Part shown: positions 1 through 8,249 of the stretch, piece by piece
Layout of the letters: every line of letters starts with the position of its first letter
How positions within the stretch are numbered: position 1 is the first letter of the stretch
From: an uncultured Flavobacterium sp.
Lineage (GTDB): Bacteria; Bacteroidota; Bacteroidia; Flavobacteriales; Flavobacteriaceae
DNA: 64,000 nt
Direction of reading: 5' to 3'
Assembly: GCF_943913405.1 (NCBI RefSeq)
Contig: NZ_CALTYA010000003.1
Location: forward strand, 62,001 to 126,000
Made by a program: the position numbers and the translations under genes
The notes under the pieces: model-generated
Told to the model about the DNA's origin: nothing
The model's input: the letters and a program-made list of their open reading frames with translations, nothing else
The model's database searches: none

Positions 1-2756
1 TATTTTCAGGACTATTTTTACTGATAGTCTCAACGGCATTTTCACAGACGAAAATTACAGGTAAAGTTGTAGATGCAGATATGCAAGGTTCGCTTCCTGC
101 TGCAAACATAACTGTAAAAGGAACTACAGATGGCGCTTCGGCGGATATTGACGGAAATTTTAGCTTGACAACTTCACAAACTTCTGGCGAAGTGATTATC
201 ACTTTTATAGGATATGTTTCAAGAACAGTTTCTTTCAACGGAAATACAAACTTGGGAACAATTGTTTTGAATGCAGATTCAAGCCAATTGGAAGAAGTAG
301 TTGTTATTGGTAGCGGTATTCTAGATTTAGCAAAAGATAGAAAAACACCAGTAGCCGTTTCAGTTGTAAAATCAGCAGATATTCAAAAGAAATTAGGAAA
401 CCAAGAATTTCCAGAGATTTTAAACAACACGCCTTCAGTTTATGTTACTAAAGGTTCGGGTGGTTTTGGAGATTCAAGAATGAACATTCGTGGTTTCGAC
501 CAAAAAAATATTGCCGTTATGGTAAATGGAGCTCCTGTGAATGACATGGAAGGTGGTTCTGTTTATTGGAGCAACTGGGCAGGGATTTCTGACGTTACAA
601 CAGCAATGCAAGTACAAAGAGGACTTGGTTCTTCAAAATTGGCAATTGCTTCAGTGGGAGGAACAGTAAATATCGTGACAAGATCCTCTGATAAAAAAGA
701 AGGCGGAACACTTTCAAACAGCGTAGGTAACGACCAATATTTAAAATTCTTAGCGACCTATTCTACTGGAAAAATGAAGAACGGACTTTCAGCTTCTGTT
801 TTGTTAAGCAGAACTACTGGAGACGGATATGTAGACGGAACAAAATTTGAAGGGCACAACTATTTTATCGCTTTAGGTTATGAAATCAACCCAAAAAATA
901 ACATCCAGTTTACTTTTACTGGTGCGCCTCAAGAACATAACCAAAGATCAACATCACCAACAATCAGACAATATCTTGATGCTGGAAATAAGAAAGATGA
1001 TCCAAACAAAAAATACAATAGAGATTTTGGATATTTGAATGGAGAAGAATACAGCTTCAAGACAAACTATTATCACAAGCCAGTTGCCTCTTTAAACTGG
1101 GATTATAACATTAATGAAACTACAAAGCTTTCTACAGTTTTATATGCTTCATGGGGTCGTGGAGGAGGTTCTTCTGCAGTTGGTGGAATTAACGGAAGCA
1201 ATGTATATGCTAATGATAATTTAAGAACTCCGGGAGGATGGATTGATGTTGAGAAAATTCAGGCTTACAATTCAGGGCAAACAATTACTCTTAACAATAC
1301 TGCAAATACATCAGTGACAAGAACAAGAACTAACGGATTGTTTTTAAATTCGTCTAGTTCATCAGGAACATCGGCTGGTATTTCTAAAATCGCTTCTGTG
1401 AATTCTCATGACTGGTATGGTGGTGTGATTAGCTTGAACAAAAAATTCGGCGAACACTTTACATTTGATATTGGAACCGACCTTAGAACTTACAAAGGAA
1501 TTCACTACCAAAACATAAATGACCTTTTAGGTGCTGACGGATATGCAGATAATTCAGATATTAATAATCCAGGAAGAGTCTTGACTTATGAATACGCTGC
1601 ACAGCCAAGCGGAAATCCTTTTGTTAGTACATCTTACCAACAAAGATTAGGATATGCAAATGATGGTAAAGTAAACTGGATTGGTGGTTTTACGCAATTA
1701 GAATACAGCAATGAAAAATTAACAGCTTTCGTTCAAGGAGCAGTTTCAAACCAAGGTTTCAAAAGAATCGATCACTTTAAATATCTTTCTACTGATCCGC
1801 TTTCTGAAACAAAATATGAGAATATTTTAGGAGGAAATGCAAAAGGAGGCGCTAATTATAATATCAACGAGCATCATAATGTATTTGTAAATGCTGGATT
1901 TTACTCAAAACAGCCTTTCTTCAATTCAGTTTATCCAAATAATACTTCTTTAGTAAATCCAAATTTGACAAACGAGAAAATTACAGGTTTTGAAGCTGGT
2001 TATGGTTTTCGTTCAGCTTATTTTACTGCAAACGTGAATCTTTATACAACTACTTGGAAAGACAGATATTTAAGAACTAACGATAGAGATGCAGCATTAA
2101 ATCCGGGAGGTTATTTTGATTATTCAGGACTTACAGAAATCCATTCAGGTGTTGAGCTTGAAATGACTGGAAAAATTACAGAAGATCTTAAATTGACAGG
2201 AATGTTTTCAATGGGAAGCTGGAAATATGACGGAAACAGCACAAGCAACAGATACAATGTTTCTAATACGCTGCTTAGTACAAGCACATTATATTTAGAT
2301 GACGTTAAAGTAGGTGACGCTGCGCAAACTACAGCTTCAATCACAGCAGATTATAGAGTTTTTAAAGGATTTAATATTGACGCAGGATACCGTTATAATG
2401 ACAAGTTATATGCATTTATTTCTCCAGAAACTTTTTCAACTCCAAATAACAAAGGTTCATTAGAACTTCCAGCTTATGGTCTTATGGATGCTGGTGTAAG
2501 CTATAACTTGCCTCTTGGTGAAGCTAAATCTCAGTCGTTAAATTTCAGATTGAACATCAACAACGTTTTGAACGAAGTGTATATTTCTGAATCAAGAAGC
2601 AACATCTTTGCTGATGATAGAATTAATCCAACAAGTACTACAGATCTTTCAACTTACAAATCTGCAGGAAGAGTTTATGATGGTTTAGCAGATGCAAACC
2701 AAGTATACTTCGGTTTTGGAAGAACATGGAACTTCACGGTTCGCTATGACTTCTAA
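1..2756 (+). CDS. TonB-dependent outer-membrane receptor, 5' end cut by window
   Basis: The reading frame is open from base 3, before the first in-window ATG at 81, so the true start lies left of the window. The first ~15 visible codons are a hydrophobic signal-peptide tail ending in a TAFSQ-type cleavage site. A carboxypeptidase-regulatory-like beta-sandwich follows (KITGKVVDAD, visible residues ~17-95). The TonB plug comes next (visible residues ~110-240, with RGFDQKNIAVMVNG and VGGTVNIVTR), then a ~650-residue beta-barrel ending in an aromatic residue, as outer-membrane proteins do. About 917 codons are visible. By family it should import a large substrate across the outer membrane using TonB energy. 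No SusD partner follows and the ligand cannot be read from sequence. A strong hairpin terminator follows directly. Confidence 0.93.
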   Translation, partial: FSGLFLLIVSTAFSQTKITGKVVDADMQGSLPAANITVKGTTDGASADIDGNFSLTTSQTSGEVIITFIGYVSRTVSFNGNTNLGTIVLNADSSQLEEVVVIGSGILDLAKDRKTPVAVSVVKSADIQKKLGNQEFPEILNNTPSVYVTKGSGGFGDSRMNIRGFDQKNIAVMVNGAPVNDMEGGSVYWSNWAGISDVTTAMQVQRGLGSSKLAIASVGGTVNIVTRSSDKKEGGTLSNSVGNDQYLKFLATYSTGKMKNGLSASVLLSRTTGDGYVDGTKFEGHNYFIALGYEINPKNNIQFTFTGAPQEHNQRSTSPTIRQYLDAGNKKDDPNKKYNRDFGYLNGEEYSFKTNYYHKPVASLNWDYNINETTKLSTVLYASWGRGGGSSAVGGINGSNVYANDNLRTPGGWIDVEKIQAYNSGQTITLNNTANTSVTRTRTNGLFLNSSSSSGTSAGISKIASVNSHDWYGGVISLNKKFGEHFTFDIGTDLRTYKGIHYQNINDLLGADGYADNSDINNPGRVLTYEYAAQPSGNPFVSTSYQQRLGYANDGKVNWIGGFTQLEYSNEKLTAFVQGAVSNQGFKRIDHFKYLSTDPLSETKYENILGGNAKGGANYNINEHHNVFVNAGFYSKQPFFNSVYPNNTSLVNPNLTNEKITGFEAGYGFRSAYFTANVNLYTTTWKDRYLRTNDRDAALNPGGYFDYSGLTEIHSGVELEMTGKITEDLKLTGMFSMGSWKYDGNSTSNRYNVSNTLLSTSTLYLDDVKVGDAAQTTASITADYRVFKGFNIDAGYRYNDKLYAFISPETFSTPNNKGSLELPAYGLMDAGVSYNLPLGEAKSQSLNFRLNINNVLNEVYISESRSNIFADDRINPTSTTDLSTYKSAGRVYDGLADANQVYFGFGRTWNFTVRYDF

Positions 2757-2788
2757 ATTTCAGATTATATTGAATTTGTTTTAGTTAT

Positions 2789-2821
2789 AAAAAAAGCCTC
2801 TCGATTTCGAGAGGCTTTTTT
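2789..2821 (+). terminator. Rho-independent terminator of the TonB receptor gene
   Basis: Perfect 14-bp arms (2791-2804 and 2807-2820) around a 2-nt loop. The GC core GCCTCTCGA is flanked by A and T runs. It sits 34 bp after the stop codon. It could also work in reverse, but the nearest minus-strand gene ends at 3102. Confidence 0.93.
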
Positions 2822-2889
2822 GTTTTAATTATCTAAAAGAGAATTTGCCTTAAAACAATGCTTTTTTAAACAAATGAGCAAAATCAATA

Positions 2890-3088
2890 CTTTAAAGCAA
2901 TAAAAGTGCCGTGATTGAAGCTTTAAACCTCGTGATAGAGGCTTTAAAGTGCATGAACAAAACTTTAAACTAAAAGACAAAACCTTTAAATGCCAAGATC
3001 AAATCAATACCATTCATGATTATTTCTTTAAATGCCGGAAGAAATTAATTTAGAGGCATAAATAAAGCTTTAAACTTCATGGCGAAGC
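2890..3088. repeat. 21-bp phased CTTTAAA tandem array (degenerate)
   Basis: CTTTAAA starts at 2921, 2942, 2963, 2984, 3026 and 3068, all on one exact 21-bp register. Two register positions (3005, 3047) hold degenerate units. An extra out-of-phase copy is at 2890. Several units continue with a TGCCATGA/AAGA-like half, so a whole 21-bp unit seems to have been tandemly copied and then diverged. Twenty-one base pairs is two helical turns, so the palindromic TTTAAA cores face the same side of the DNA. It fills the gap between the TonB receptor terminator and the convergent dedA end. One frame stays open from 2919 to about 3052 without an ATG, so I treat it as non-coding. Confidence 0.8.
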
Positions 3089-3101
3089 TTTCTGCCTAAA
3101 A

Positions 3102-3797
3102 TTATTGTTCTTCCTTCGGAGCTTCTTCCTTATTTCCTTTCAAGAATTTCAGCACCAACGGAATTGTCGTGATTGCCACAATAATCAAGATGATGATCTC
3201 AATGTGTTTCTTCAAGTCAATATCAAATTCCTTTAAAAATAAGCCATACAAATAATGTCCGGCCATGATCAAGCCGAATGCCCAAAGAAACGAACTGAGA
3301 ATATTATAAAACATAAAACGTTTTTTGTCCATCTTCACAATTCCTGCGATAATCGGCGCAAATGTTCTCAAGATTGGCATGAAACGGGCAATGACAATCG
3401 CTTTTCCGCCATATTTTTCGAAGAACACGCGCGATTGTTCCAAATATTTTTTCTTCCACCAAAAGCTGTCTTCTTTTTTATAAAGGTACCAGCCGCTTTT
3501 TGAGCCAAACCAATATCCAACCATGTTTCCGATAATTCCGGCAACGGCCACCATCGTCGAAAGCAGCGCAACATTGCCAAAATCGCTTTCCACGTGAAAT
3601 AAATTCTCGATCAATTCACGGCTATAAATTCCGGCCAAAAACAGCAAGCTGTCACCCGGAAGAAAGAATCCGGCGAAAAGGCCAGTTTCCGCAAAAACAA
3701 TAAATAGCACGACATACAGTCCAACGCTGACGCCTCCAATTTCCATGGCTATGTAAAATTCGGGGTTAATGAGCTGTTTCCAATCAAAAGTTTCCAT
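3102..3797 (-). CDS. DedA-family (VTT domain) inner-membrane protein
   Basis: 231 aa with several hydrophobic segments and the DedA/VTT signatures: a FLPGDSLLFLAG stretch near residue 45-56, and ARFMPILRTFAPIIAG near residue 142-157, which carries the conserved membrane-embedded arginines. The family acts in the inner membrane; members are implicated in lipid-carrier flipping and proton-motive-force homeostasis, but no exact substrate can be assigned here. The charged tail KGNKEEAPKEEQ ends the protein. It lies 24 bp downstream of the antiporter gene on the same strand, so the two are probably co-transcribed, which fits a shared role in ion or envelope homeostasis. Confidence 0.93.
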   Translation of the reverse strand: METFDWKQLINPEFYIAMEIGGVSVGLYVVLFIVFAETGLFAGFFLPGDSLLFLAGIYSRELIENLFHVESDFGNVALLSTMVAVAGIIGNMVGYWFGSKSGWYLYKKEDSFWWKKKYLEQSRVFFEKYGGKAIVIARFMPILRTFAPIIAGIVKMDKKRFMFYNILSSFLWAFGLIMAGHYLYGLFLKEFDIDLKKHIEIIILIIVAITTIPLVLKFLKGNKEEAPKEEQ

Positions 3798-3821
3798 CTG
3801 AGATTTAGTTATTAAGTGATA

Positions 3822-6065
3822 TTAAGAAGCGTTTAAAATAATTGAATTCATTTTTTTTCTGTCGCCGACAATCCAAAGAATGTCGTTTTTTTGAAGAACC
3901 ACGTGCGATTCCGGATTCATCATGCGCTGCCCTTCGCGTTCAATTCCCACGATCAGGCCGTTTGTCTTTTCCCGAAGCTGCGATTCCCTGATTGTCTTTC
4001 CGATAAAATCTTCATTCTTCAGTTCAAATTGTTTCAGCACCGTTTCAGCATCGTTTTCAGGAATGGCTACTTTGCTGTTTTTCATAAAAACCCTGAATTT
4101 ATCAATCTGGCGGTCTGTCCCGATAATATAAAGAAGGTCGTTTGGATAAATCTGCTCGTTTCGATTCGGAACATTTATGGTAAAATTGCCACGTTTTATC
4201 GCTGCAATATTTATTCCTATTTTTTCACGTAGTGCTAGCAAATGCAAAGGCTGTCCGATAATATTTGACTCGGCATTGATTTCAAAAGTCGTCATGTGCG
4301 CATCCCAAGGCGAAAGTTCGCGCTTGCTTTTCGTGGCTTCGGCATTTTCACGATCGTTCAGGTTCTGCATAAATCGGTTTTCGATCTTGTCATAAAAATT
4401 CTGAAGCTTTTTAGGAAACGCGATATACGCCACGATGAAAACCACGAGCGCCGCAAAGGCAATAAAATTGGAAAAGAAGCTGTTCAAAAGCAATCCGATA
4501 TAAAAAACGGCGAATAAGATTCGAATCAGATTTACGATACGAATTGGTCCGCGAAATTTATTTTCTGCCTTTAATTCTTCATAAGGCTTCACGGCTATTT
4601 TTCGAAGGGAAAGGGCATATAAAAAAGGAGCAATACACAAAAGTGTAGCTGTTGCAATCGCCACATTTGCCCATTGCGAACCATTTACCATCGGAAGAAA
4701 AACTCTCGACGAAAGCAGAATTATGGCAATAATCAATACCGAATGTATGATGATTTGCAGGATGCTGGTTCTTAAAAACAAAACCCAATTGCTCGTCGCC
4801 TTGATTGTCTGCGAACTCGAACTGTAGCTTTCAATCGCCTTGATAAATTTATTAGGAAGGATTTTTTCCAGCTTGTTATAGACCGGAATTGACATCTTGA
4901 TCATGAAAGGCGTCGTAAACGTAGAAATTGCAGAAACGGCCACCACAATAGGATATAAGAAATTGCTTGTCACGCCGAGCGTCATTCCCAAAGTAGCAAT
5001 AATGAAAGAGAATTCGCCAATCTGCGCCAAGCTCATTCCGGTTTGAACGGACTGTTTTAAAGGCTGTCCTGAAATCAATGTCCCGATTGTGGAACTTATA
5101 GTTTTACCGAAAACGGTCAGCAACGTAATGATGATTACCGGCCACGCATATTCGACCAAAGTATCAGGATTGATAAGCATTCCGACAGAAACGAAGAAAA
5201 CGGCACCGAACAAATCTTTTACTGGTTTTACCAAATGTTCGATTCGTTCTGCTTTGGTGGTTTCCGCGATGATTGAGCCCATGATGAAAGCGCCCAGAGC
5301 TGGTGAGAATCCTGCCATTGTAGCTAAAATTACCATCATCAGGCACAAAGCCAGAGAAACAATCAATAAGGTTTCGTCGCTCAAAAGATTCTTGGCTTTT
5401 TTTAGCAATGTCGGAATGAAAAATATTCCTCCGACGAACCATAATATTAAGAAGAAGAGCAATTTTAATACGGAAAAAACCAGTTCCATTCCCGAGAATT
5501 GCTGGCTTACGGCAATTGTTGAAAGCAAAACCATCATTAAAATGGCTACGATATCTTCTACGATTAAAGCTCCGAAGACGATTCCGGCAAACTTTTGTCC
5601 TTTAACACCGAGCTCGTCAAAGGCTCTAAGAATGATTGTTGTGGAAGATATTGACAAAATAACGCCTAAAAATAGGCTGTCCATCGGCGACCAGCCCATG
5701 AGCTGTCCGACAAAATAACCGAGAAATACCATGGAAGCAATCTGCACCAAAGCTGTGACGGATGACGTACCGCCTACTTTCATCAGTTTCTTAAAACTGA
5801 ATTCGAGACCGAGGCTGAAAAGCAAAATGATCACGCCGATTTCTGCCCAAACTTCTACGTTGTGAACATCTTTAACCGATGGAAAAAGCGTAAAATGCGG
5901 GCCTGCAAGAAATCCTGCAATTAAATAGCCCAGTACTAAGGGCTGTTTTATTTTTTTGAAAATAAGGATAGCTACCGCAGCCGTCATCAAAATCAAGCCC
6001 AAATCACTGATCAGGGGATAAAGATGGTGCGAGGCTTCTGTAGCCGTTTTTTCAAGTTCATTCAT
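3822..6065 (-). CDS. CPA2-type cation:proton antiporter with two RCK_C domains
   Basis: 747 aa. Residues ~15-390 form the Na+/H+ exchanger (Kef/CPA2) fold of about 12 membrane segments, with the family segment LGVILSISSTTIILRAFDELG near residue 133-153 read in two halves. A second hydrophobic cluster (~430-560) precedes a cytoplasmic tail holding two TrkA-C/RCK_C-like domains (about 595-675 and 680-747; both end in a 'NDLLYIIG' or 'NDILWIVG' strand). There is no nucleotide-binding RCK_N domain, so regulation by NAD(H) or glutathione as in KefB/C is not supported. Whether it moves K+ or Na+ cannot be told. It is first in a two-gene operon with the DedA gene. Confidence 0.92.
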   Translation of the reverse strand: MNELEKTATEASHHLYPLISDLGLILMTAAVAILIFKKIKQPLVLGYLIAGFLAGPHFTLFPSVKDVHNVEVWAEIGVIILLFSLGLEFSFKKLMKVGGTSSVTALVQIASMVFLGYFVGQLMGWSPMDSLFLGVILSISSTTIILRAFDELGVKGQKFAGIVFGALIVEDIVAILMMVLLSTIAVSQQFSGMELVFSVLKLLFFLILWFVGGIFFIPTLLKKAKNLLSDETLLIVSLALCLMMVILATMAGFSPALGAFIMGSIIAETTKAERIEHLVKPVKDLFGAVFFVSVGMLINPDTLVEYAWPVIIITLLTVFGKTISSTIGTLISGQPLKQSVQTGMSLAQIGEFSFIIATLGMTLGVTSNFLYPIVVAVSAISTFTTPFMIKMSIPVYNKLEKILPNKFIKAIESYSSSSQTIKATSNWVLFLRTSILQIIIHSVLIIAIILLSSRVFLPMVNGSQWANVAIATATLLCIAPFLYALSLRKIAVKPYEELKAENKFRGPIRIVNLIRILFAVFYIGLLLNSFFSNFIAFAALVVFIVAYIAFPKKLQNFYDKIENRFMQNLNDRENAEATKSKRELSPWDAHMTTFEINAESNIIGQPLHLLALREKIGINIAAIKRGNFTINVPNRNEQIYPNDLLYIIGTDRQIDKFRVFMKNSKVAIPENDAETVLKQFELKNEDFIGKTIRESQLREKTNGLIVGIEREGQRMMNPESHVVLQKNDILWIVGDRKKMNSIILNAS

Positions 6066-6141
6066 AGGGGAAAATTAATTTGTTAAACATTTTTCAGGAT
6101 GCCTTTTTCAGGAATCTTAAAAATTCAGAAACAAATAAATA

Positions 6142-6546
6142 TTACCAGAATGCTTGGAAAGAGTAGAAAATAGAAAGGAGTTTTCTATAACAGAATGATC
6201 TGTAAAAGGAGTATTCAGAAATGCTGTTGCGAAATTCTGAATAGTCTTTTGCCAAAAATTTTGATGAGGAAATTGTGGCAGCGCCCAAACCAAAACCCTT
6301 GCATTTTGAAAGGTTGGTAATAGCGTTTTGCTGTGTTTTTGAAAATCTTCTTTTTTTGAGAAGCTTGTCTGAAGAAATTACGGCCGTACTTTTTTCTTGC
6401 TTGTAGAAACTTTTACAGCCAAGAGAAATGCTGGTTTTGCTAATTTCAGAACAAAGCAATGATGATGTTTTCTTAGTGCTTGCAGTGCATTGAAGCCCAA
6501 GCAAAAAGAACAAGCACAAAAAGAGTATATGTACGGATTTTTTCAT
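6142..6546 (-). CDS. Small secreted hypothetical protein
   Basis: 134 aa from the ATG at 6546; in-frame starts also exist at 6549 and 6573. I prefer the inner start because the protein then begins MKKSVHILFLCLFFLLGLQC, a clear signal sequence with a possible lipid-modified Cys. The mature part is short, basic, Ser/Cys-rich and ends in an aromatic tail (YRKLLSIFYSFQAFW). No domain is recognised. A perfect -7 element lies at 6555-6562 on this strand, which would put the transcript start almost on the inner ATG. The gene could be a real lineage-specific secreted protein or an over-call. Confidence 0.5.
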   Translation of the reverse strand: MKKSVHILFLCLFFLLGLQCTASTKKTSSLLCSEISKTSISLGCKSFYKQEKSTAVISSDKLLKKRRFSKTQQNAITNLSKCKGFGLGAATISSSKFLAKDYSEFRNSISEYSFYRSFCYRKLLSIFYSFQAFW

Positions 6547-6554
6547 CATTTTGG

Positions 6555-6562
6555 CAAATTTA
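6555..6562 (-). promoter_or_regulatory. Bacteroidota -7 element, possible leaderless start
   Basis: Minus strand reads TAAATTTG, a full match to the TAnnTTTG element, 8 bp before the ATG at 6546. A transcript starting ~7 nt downstream would have essentially no 5' leader. No clear -33 element at the usual spacing, so it may be chance in AT-rich DNA. Confidence 0.4.
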
Positions 6563-6672
6563 GCTTTTTGCATTTTAATGTTGAACGCAATTGAATTAAA
6601 GAAATGTTAATTGTTAAAGCTAAATTTCGTAATTTGGACTGATTATTAATTAAAGCAGGAACAATCCTTAAC

Positions 6673-6703
6673 TTTGGGCAAATTCATTTTTTGGATATAT
6701 TTG
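6673..6703 (+). promoter_or_regulatory. Bacteroidota housekeeping-type promoter
   Basis: TTTG (6673-6676), a 19-bp spacer and TATATTTG (6696-6703) match both halves of the TTTG/TAnnTTTG promoter. The ATG of the downstream gene is at 6722, giving a leader of about ten bases. It supports the start at 6722. Confidence 0.75.
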
Positions 6704-6721
6704 TAAAAAACAAATTTGACA

Positions 6722-7165
6722 ATGGATACTTACAAAATTATTTTAGAAGCACATTCTGGTATCGCTTATGTTGCCTTGGCTACGTTGCTTATTGCTTCTG
6801 TGAATTCACTAATCGGACTTTCGGCTAAGAATGAATTTAATCCAAAAGACAGAAGAATTGCTCTTTTTGCTTTGATTGCAACGCACATTCAATTTGTATT
6901 CGGGCTTATTTTATATTTCGTTTCGCCAAATGGCTTGGCTAAAATCAAGGCTGTAGGAATGGGCGGCATGAGCGCATTCGACAGGCTTCTTGCTGTTGAG
7001 CATCCGTTTGTGAATCTTATTGCCATCGTGCTTGTCACAGTCGGTTGGAGTACACACAAAAGAGCTGAAAATTCGAATACAAAATTCAAGAAAATAGCCA
7101 TTTTTTATTCCATAGGATTGTTGTTATTGTTATCAAGAATTCCATGGCAAACATGGTTGTCATAA
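6722..7165 (+). CDS. Four-helix integral membrane protein, function unknown
   Basis: 147 aa from ATG 6722; a TTG two codons earlier sits too close to the promoter. Four hydrophobic segments (about residues 12-32, 48-70, 92-110, 125-143) leave little outside the membrane. Histidines near the membrane faces (HSG at residue 11-13, THIQF near 58, EHPF near 92, STHKR near 110) give it the look of a small haem-b or quinone-associated membrane protein, which is only an inference. It has its own promoter and terminator, so it is a single-gene transcript. Confidence 0.8.
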   Translation: MDTYKIILEAHSGIAYVALATLLIASVNSLIGLSAKNEFNPKDRRIALFALIATHIQFVFGLILYFVSPNGLAKIKAVGMGGMSAFDRLLAVEHPFVNLIAIVLVTVGWSTHKRAENSNTKFKKIAIFYSIGLLLLLSRIPWQTWLS

Positions 7166-7170
7166 ACATC

Positions 7171-7197
7171 AAAAAGCTCTAAACAGAGCTTTTTTTA
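7171..7197 (+). terminator. Rho-independent terminator
   Basis: AAAAAGCTCT / AGAGCTTTTT arms around a 5-nt loop, followed by a T run, 6 bp after the stop of the preceding gene. Confidence 0.88.
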
Positions 7198-7203
7198 ATT
7201 TTG
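7196..7203 (+). promoter_or_regulatory. Candidate -7 element for the rlpA-like pair
   Basis: TAATTTTG matches TAnnTTTG and overlaps the T run of the preceding terminator. It would start a transcript near 7210, about 40 bases before the ATG at 7251. It lacks a convincing -33 partner. Confidence 0.4.
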
Positions 7204-7250
7204 GGTATAGTAATTGTAAGATGAATTGGCCAAACATAAAAATATTCATT

Positions 7251-7727
7251 ATGAAATATAAGACTACAATTATATTAGTAGCTTTTATTGCTTTGATTTT
7301 TTCGAGCGGTTTCAGTTTTAAAGATAAAGATTTCCAGAAGAATCCTGTTGTGACGCAGGCATATCAAGATTCATTAAAAAAGGTTGCGATTGCAGACAGT
7401 TTAAAAATACTAGAAGCTAAAAAATATAAATTGCATAAAAAAAATGCGCATGCCTCTTATTATGCTGACAAGTTTACAGGCCGAAGAACGGCAAGCGGAA
7501 AAATTTTCGATAACAAAAAATATACTGCAGCACACAGAAAATTTCCTTTCGGCACAAAATTGAGAATTACAAATGAAGCCAATGGAAAATCTGTAATCGT
7601 GGAAGTAACCGACAGAGGCCCGTTCACAAAAGGAAAAGAAATTGACTTGACCAAAAAGGCTTTCATGGAAATCGCTTCTGCAAAATATGGAGGACATTTA
7701 AAAGTTACGATTGAAGTAATGCAATAA
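7251..7727 (+). CDS. RlpA-like double-psi beta-barrel protein (secreted)
   Basis: 158 aa from ATG 7251; an ATG at 7221 is also in frame, but from 7251 the protein begins directly with a signal sequence (MKYKTTIILVAFIALIFSSG). The C-terminal ~90 residues are an RlpA-like double-psi beta-barrel: ASYYADKFTGRRTASGK, then AHRKFPFGTKLRIT, then VEVTDRGPFTKGKEIDL. RlpA proteins bind or cleave peptidoglycan strands lacking stem peptides, in the periplasm. There is no SPOR domain and no lipobox. It is 7 bp upstream of a second RlpA-like gene. The two barrels are clearly paralogous, so a local duplication is likely. Confidence 0.92.
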   Translation: MKYKTTIILVAFIALIFSSGFSFKDKDFQKNPVVTQAYQDSLKKVAIADSLKILEAKKYKLHKKNAHASYYADKFTGRRTASGKIFDNKKYTAAHRKFPFGTKLRITNEANGKSVIVEVTDRGPFTKGKEIDLTKKAFMEIASAKYGGHLKVTIEVMQ

Positions 7728-7734
7728 ATAAAAG

Positions 7735-8118
7735 ATGAAAAGCAAACTGTTTTTATTACTGTTAATTATTGGTGGCGCCATGACAAGCTGTTCTTCAAGC
7801 AAGTCCTCAGCTACCGGAAAAATGTATAAAAAGAATGCGCACGCTTCTTATTATGCAGATAAATTTAATGGCAAGAAAACAGCAAGCGGTGAAAAATTCA
7901 GCAATAGCAAATACACTGCGGCACATCGCAAAATAGCTTTTGGAACCAAAGTAAGAGTAACAAATTTAGCTAATAATAAATCAGTTGTTGTAGAAATAAA
8001 TGATCGCGGTCCATGGACACCAGGACGGGAAATCGACTTGAGCATAAAGGCTTTTATGGAAATTGCCGATAATCAAAACCACGGCGCTTTGCGAGTAAGC
8101 ATAGAAATTTTGAAATAA
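7735..8118 (+). CDS. RlpA-like double-psi beta-barrel lipoprotein
   Basis: 127 aa. An N-terminal signal runs to a lipobox-like MTSC with Cys19, followed by Ser-rich residues, so it is probably lipid-anchored. The rest is one RlpA-like double-psi barrel (ASYYADKFNGKKTASGEKF, then AHRKIAFGTKVRVT, then VEINDRGPWTPGREIDLS). It is a close paralogue of the upstream gene but membrane-anchored and without the ~50-residue linker. The two genes are almost certainly co-transcribed and end at one terminator. Role by family: septal or peripheral peptidoglycan processing. Confidence 0.92.
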   Translation: MKSKLFLLLLIIGGAMTSCSSSKSSATGKMYKKNAHASYYADKFNGKKTASGEKFSNSKYTAAHRKIAFGTKVRVTNLANNKSVVVEINDRGPWTPGREIDLSIKAFMEIADNQNHGALRVSIEILK

Positions 8119-8121
8119 AAT

Positions 8122-8153
8122 AAAAGGTCAGCAATTATGCTGGCCTTTTTTTT
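8122..8153 (+). terminator. Rho-independent terminator of the rlpA-like pair
   Basis: Arms of about 12 bp with one G-T mispair (AAAAGGTCAGCA / TGCTGGCCTTTT) and a T run of eight. Confidence 0.88.
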
Positions 8154-8191
8154 GTGGAATAATTTATTGTTGATTTTTTAACACAAATTTA

Positions 8192-8233
8192 AGTTCGGTT
8201 AGTTCGGTAATTACAGAACCAAGATTACCTTTG
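8192..8233 (+). promoter_or_regulatory. Promoter with operator-like repeats before the efflux operon
   Basis: TACCTTTG (8226-8233) is a full -7 match 17 bp before the regulator ATG. Just upstream is a tandem 9-bp repeat AGTTCGGTT/AGTTCGGTA (8192-8209); GTTC at 8202-8205 also pairs with GAAC at 8216-8219. These repeats cover the -33 region, which is where a repressor would block polymerase. Autoregulation by the GbsR/MarR-type gene that follows is the natural inference. Confidence 0.6.
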
Positions 8234-8249
8234 CCAAAATTTTACAATA

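Noticed and set aside
2919..3053. An open frame across the 21-bp array that would encode a seven-residue FK repeat.
   Set aside because: Any 21-bp repeat keeps one frame open. There is no ATG, the flanks contain stops in frame, and two units have decayed without frame preservation pressure being evident.
5089..5718. A 209-codon open frame on the plus strand, opposite the antiporter gene.
   Set aside because: It lies wholly inside a clear membrane-transporter gene; its product is low-complexity Lys/Ile/Thr-rich and has no domain. Antisense of hydrophobic coding DNA often stays open.
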